7,598 nucleotides of DNA. Source: Phycisphaeraceae bacterium. Lineage in GTDB: Bacteria; Planctomycetota; Phycisphaerae; Phycisphaerales; Phycisphaeraceae. Under the pieces are notes generated by a model. That model worked only from the letters and a program-made list of their open reading frames with translations, had not been told where the DNA came from and made no database searches. Within the stretch, counting starts at the first letter, position 1. Each line of letters begins with the position of its first letter. The DNA is taken from contig JAJDCT010000156.1 in NCBI GenBank assembly GCA_029260695.1, forward strand, positions 1 to 7,598, in the 5' to 3' direction. Below, one piece after another: positions 6,424 to 7,598 of this stretch. Both the position numbers and the translations under genes were made by a program.

Positions 6424-6493
6424 CATGTCGGCTAAAAACACCTTATTTTCAAGGGGAAAATCGGCATTTCAGGCCTCTCCCCGGGCGGAATAT

Positions 6494-6498
6494 AAAGG
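6494..6498 (+). promoter_or_regulatory. Shine-Dalgarno site for gyrB
   Basis: AAAGG lies 9 bases before the ATG at 6508. It favours this start, which gives an N-terminal extension of about 25 residues before the conserved YSEQNIKVLEGL segment. Confidence 0.5.
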
Positions 6499-6507
6499 CA
6501 GCAGATC

Positions 6508-7598
<1,091 letters not shown>

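Larger units (their letters stand above)
6288..6507 (+). other. Non-coding region upstream of gyrB
   Basis: These 220 bases between the TPR gene stop and the gyrB ATG contain no credible gene. The first half is C-rich with several GTTTTC-type motifs. The second half holds a candidate extended -10 promoter (6415-6423) and an AT-rich leader with a small ATTTTC/GAAAAT hairpin (6445-6461). A weak stem at 6307-6324 lacks a T-tract, so no terminator for the TPR gene can be called. The region is the longest gap in the window, consistent with an independent gyrB promoter. Confidence 0.6.

Noticed and set aside
6491..6496. TATAAA as a -10 box for gyrB
   Set aside because: It would leave a leader of only a few bases, has no good -35, and overlaps the better interpretation of AAAGG as the ribosome-binding site.

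Overview
The window is a GC-rich (about 60% by eye), densely packed bacterial chromosomal segment with every gene on the + strand. Gene content and protein style suggest a Planctomycetota-type bacterium, perhaps Phycisphaerae. The hints are a lysine/proline/alanine-rich histone-H1-like tail on a DNA-repair-fold protein, a very large TPR lipoprotein, weak or absent Shine-Dalgarno sequences before several genes, and gyrB outside a dnaA-dnaN-recF context. This taxonomic guess is inference with low to moderate confidence. No mobile element, CRISPR array, tRNA or rRNA is visible.

Layout. Positions 1-384 are the 3' end of infB (translation initiation factor IF-2, C-terminal fMet-tRNA-binding region). 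A 100-base spacer (385-484) holds a repeat family that can fold into mutually exclusive hairpins just upstream of a DUF503/YlxP-family gene (485-784). After a 110-base spacer without a clear signal comes rbfA (895-1359), whose protein has an extra polar, net acidic tail. It overlaps by 4 bases with a gene at 1356-2189 encoding an unusual HhH-GPD (MutY/endonuclease III-like) protein. That protein keeps the catalytic Asp, has Tyr at the lyase Lys position, lacks the iron-sulfur cysteines and ends in a (KKTT)n histone-like tail. hisG (2197-3087, long-form ATP phosphoribosyltransferase) follows 7 bases later. A 1055-residue TPR lipoprotein (3120-6287) comes next. A 220-base non-coding region with a candidate extended -10 promoter precedes gyrB (6508 to the window end, partial).

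How the genes relate. infB, the YlxP-like gene and rbfA form the conserved translation-initiation/30S-maturation block, but the usual continuation (truB, rpsO) is replaced by the HhH-GPD gene and hisG. The tight rbfA/HhH/hisG junctions (4-base overlap, 7-base gap) predict one transcript joining ribosome maturation, a predicted DNA-binding protein and the first step of histidine synthesis. The TPR lipoprotein may be read through from hisG (32-base gap) or have its own promoter. gyrB probably has its own promoter.

The most unusual items are the HhH-GPD/histone-tail fusion protein and the competing RNA hairpins between infB and the YlxP-like gene. There is no strong evidence for a wholly new multi-gene system.
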